Below are positions 62,801 to 64,000 of a stretch of 64,000 nt of DNA, one piece after another (the stretch's first letter is position 1; every line of letters starts with the position of its first letter). Source of the stretch: Cellvibrio mixtus subsp. mixtus J3-8 (GTDB lineage Bacteria; Pseudomonadota; Gammaproteobacteria; Pseudomonadales; Cellvibrionaceae); contig NZ_KN266212.1 in NCBI RefSeq assembly GCF_000766945.1, forward strand, positions 170,541 to 234,540, in the 5' to 3' direction. The notes under the pieces were generated by a model. The model saw only the letters and a list, made by a program, of their open reading frames with translations, searched no databases and was not told where the DNA came from. Position numbers and translations under genes: made by a program.

Positions 62801-64000
62801 TACGATGTGGGCAGTTTGCGTTTGGAAAACCTGAATCTGGTTGCTGTCCCAGTGAAGGCCGGTTGGAAATTGAATATTGACAATCCACAAGTCGCTGGTG
62901 AGTTATTAGTGCCTTCCAGCAAATTGGCACCACTGGAGGTTAACCTGGAGCGCCTGGCGTTAACCAGGGCTGCCTTGGGCCAGGAGGACAATACCGAAAC
63001 AGTAATCGTCCAATCGATAGATCCTTCACTCGCCAAAACTGACGCGGCGGTTGATACCACTGCTGCTACTGATACTGCCGCTACCGCACCGGATGTTGCA
63101 CCTGCCGCTGGAGAGACAGCGACTGCACCTGTAGAACCTGAACGCAAATTACTCGATCCACGCTCCATGCCCCTGGCAAATATCGCCGTAAAGTCCCTTT
63201 CTCTGGATGGCAATAATTACGGTAACTGGTCCTTGCAGTTGCGCCCGGACGGGAAGGGTGTGGTCATTGATAAGATTCGCGGCAGTATTCGCGGTGTGAC
63301 CATTGGCGGCGCCAATGATCAGGGTGCAAAAATATTCTGGCAGGAGACCGCGCAAGGTGTGCAAACCCGTTTTGTGGGCACCCTTAGTGCCGGGGATATA
63401 GGCGCAGTGCTACGTGAATGGGAAAAGCCGGACACTATCGAAAGTACCCGTGCCGTCTATCAAGCCGATTTATTTTGGCCGGGCTCGCCGCAGGATTTCT
63501 CGGTGGTTGACTTGGGTGGCGAGATGACCATCCACATGGAAAACGGTCGCTTTAAACGTGAAGCCAGTGCCGGCGATGGTATTTTACGGTTGTTATCTAT
63601 CCTGAATTTTGACTCGCTGGCACGACGTATGCGGCTGGATTTTTCCGATCTCTACAAAAGCGGTCTGGCCTACGATGAGATTAATGGCAAGGTGCGTTTT
63701 AACCAGGGCACATTGGTATTTGAAGATCCGCTACTGGTGCGTACACCATCAAGCGGTTTGCAGATGGCCGGCACCATTAACTTGCGTGATGAAACCATCA
63801 ATACCCGGTTGGTTGCGACCTTGCCGGTCGCGGGTAACCTGACGTTCTTTGCGGCATTGGCTACCGGTTTGCCGGCAGCAGCCGGGGTTTATCTGGTCAG
63901 CAAATTGTTCAAGAAGCAAGTGGATCAAGCGACGAGTATCAGCTACACCATTAACGGCAGCTGGGACGAGCCACAAATGAGTTTTGATCGCTTGTTTGAA
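59804..64000 (+). CDS. yhdP: YhdP family AsmA-like envelope protein, C-terminus beyond the window
   Basis: 1399 codons are open from ATG 59804 to the window edge without a stop, so the gene is nearly complete but truncated here. GAAGG lies close before the ATG. One N-terminal membrane segment (CYLLAAIALILLAVLVQSG) anchors it in the inner membrane; the rest is periplasmic. The start of the AsmA-like domain is seen in VSIGQIESEWAGLKPSLVVQ, and the DUF3971/AsmA_2 region in VTADLPAPYGKAGMAGRPLV and the C-terminal GRFKREASAGDGILRLLSIL and SYTINGSWDEPQMSFDRLFE. YhdP bridges the envelope and carries phospholipids to the outer membrane with TamB and YdbH. A Thr/Ala-rich insertion at about residues 1075-1115 is unusual. 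It ends the mreBCD-maf-rng-yhdP unit. Confidence 0.95.
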   Translation, partial: MSRAFRKLVKWCYLLAAIALILLAVLVQSGRSFSHLLGDYNQSIANYFSSRLNAQVSIGQIESEWAGLKPSLVVQDFTIKSQDNQPIIALKQARLRLDMLESLLNFSPVWSNLILNQVDMSFVQTEDGFWEVPGLPRKAKPESDAGVQIDALIDMLLLSGRIEFQRSHLSFTFNSGHQMTLDSPYLLMENADGFHRLSLQIDVDEQPRTVYLVAEGKGDPRDQQHFHSKGYLQLNRFPTSEPIAAASAFLLGGKSALQGEGQVDANIWFETRKGANGESGRGYDLVGSLGVQRLAVPFGERHVALDDFATEITGFWLPGGEWRLGLQQINASMKDEQITGLNVAATSAGFQQPVKVSLDNLDLARFNSILNDAGVLGEGRLREVLQTLNPRGQLRNVQLTLPVKNPKEWQVRANLDQVAVNPWQGVPGLVGVDGYVQAGQAGGFVDIDSRRGFSMHYSPTYTAPMVYDTAKGQVAWHLQPEKNQIYVNSGLLEFRQGEEVARGYMWLGLPWKRNTGDVDLFLQIGGKQLNASLYKKYTPATVPASLADWLNKSIGLENPGKASEAGFLYRGTLNTKNTMARTFQLYLDLQQAALAYHPGWPALTNMDGRLLVSDAHIAASVAAAKVFDSKVEHAEVRVSPRAGNAGSLLQVKGLIAGQASDGIRVLREGEMRKYMGSSLDSWSMQGDMVARLDLDIPIGTGEKNAKDHRQQVDVDLKSPLFELQNLNLSVTDLSGHISYNSEAGVSSEQLRGQVFDQPLEAQLSTQKQDGYSKTLISLGGAVDARQLAFWSKRPEVLFMQGTLPYKAMVELNHRPRADVAPPELSPEAIDVKTETPAEFASKAFATITVTSDLQGVTADLPAPYGKAGMAGRPLVFQYWLQETQSQIHLAYGENVQALLRMDRRNNNLLAANIALGADAHLSDKPEFVVSGFVPDVDLDQWKAVQARYQAYVDQLTSVVVNPLRHPSTPREVEELLAAESEAVGRIGGLPFRTDLVIGRYDVGSLRLENLNLVAVPVKAGWKLNIDNPQVAGELLVPSSKLAPLEVNLERLALTRAALGQEDNTETVIVQSIDPSLAKTDAAVDTTAATDTAATAPDVAPAAGETATAPVEPERKLLDPRSMPLANIAVKSLSLDGNNYGNWSLQLRPDGKGVVIDKIRGSIRGVTIGGANDQGAKIFWQETAQGVQTRFVGTLSAGDIGAVLREWEKPDTIESTRAVYQADLFWPGSPQDFSVVDLGGEMTIHMENGRFKREASAGDGILRLLSILNFDSLARRMRLDFSDLYKSGLAYDEINGKVRFNQGTLVFEDPLLVRTPSSGLQMAGTINLRDETINTRLVATLPVAGNLTFFAALATGLPAAAGVYLVSKLFKKQVDQATSISYTINGSWDEPQMSFDRLFE

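Overview
The window looks like a chromosomal segment of a Cellvibrio-like gammaproteobacterium (Cellvibrionaceae). The reasons are the block gatCAB <> mreBCD-maf-rng-yhdP in the order known from Pseudomonas, a PA4642-type small protein, a Pseudomonas-type RhlB, a rhombosortase, large TonB-dependent receptors and intermediate base composition. The genus is inferred from gene content only. I see no rRNA, tRNA, prophage, insertion sequence or CRISPR array.

Layout. 1-4480: the end of a sensor/response regulator, a TonB-dependent receptor and two overlapping citrate-synthase-fold proteins, all on the + strand. 4518-7052: a REC-REC-PAS-GGDEF-EAL c-di-GMP protein. 7167-12692: a ThDP enzyme and a nitrate-type ABC transporter (nrtA-nrtB-nrtD). 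13183-17893: envelope and stress genes (TPR/transglutaminase-like lipoprotein, DUF1080 protein, glutathione peroxidase, TPR-aspartic protease, CPBP protease). 18091-23632: an LpxO-like hydroxylase and a two-component pair whose kinase is fused to an NCS1-type transporter. 23991-24526: a ParDE-type toxin-antitoxin pair. 24812-32440: urea transporter urtABCDE, a small Cys-containing secreted protein, formamidase fmdA and zinc-ribbon fmdB. 32493-40948: a TonB receptor, a periplasmic metallo-beta-lactamase-fold protein, and a DUF1501 / DUF1549-DUF1553 pair whose upstream gene is frameshifted in an A10 run. 41563-51216: a TetR regulator with a palindromic operator, VIT-family metal transporter, class I glutamine amidotransferase, rhlB, EamA exporter, LigB-type dioxygenase, a regulator with a degenerate GGDEF domain, cysZ, rhombosortase, a PhyH-like oxygenase and a PA4642-type protein. 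51237-64000: gatCAB on the minus strand, divergent from mreBCD-maf-rng-yhdP; yhdP runs off the end.

How they fit together. The nitrate transporter, urea transporter, formamidase/FmdB and the NCS1-kinase plus LuxR-type regulator form a loose nitrogen-scavenging neighbourhood; urease and nitrate reductase are not in the window. The right end is the cell-shape and Glu-tRNA(Gln) amidotransferase block.

Points most worth a second look: (1) the citrate-synthase-fold pair, which by eye lacks the catalytic histidines in both subunits; (2) a three-copy family of long-armed palindromic elements with one shared core, each placed between cistrons of an operon; (3) the transporter-kinase fusion with a ten-cysteine linker; (4) mreC apparently starting at ATT; (5) the A10 frameshift, which slippage could restore.
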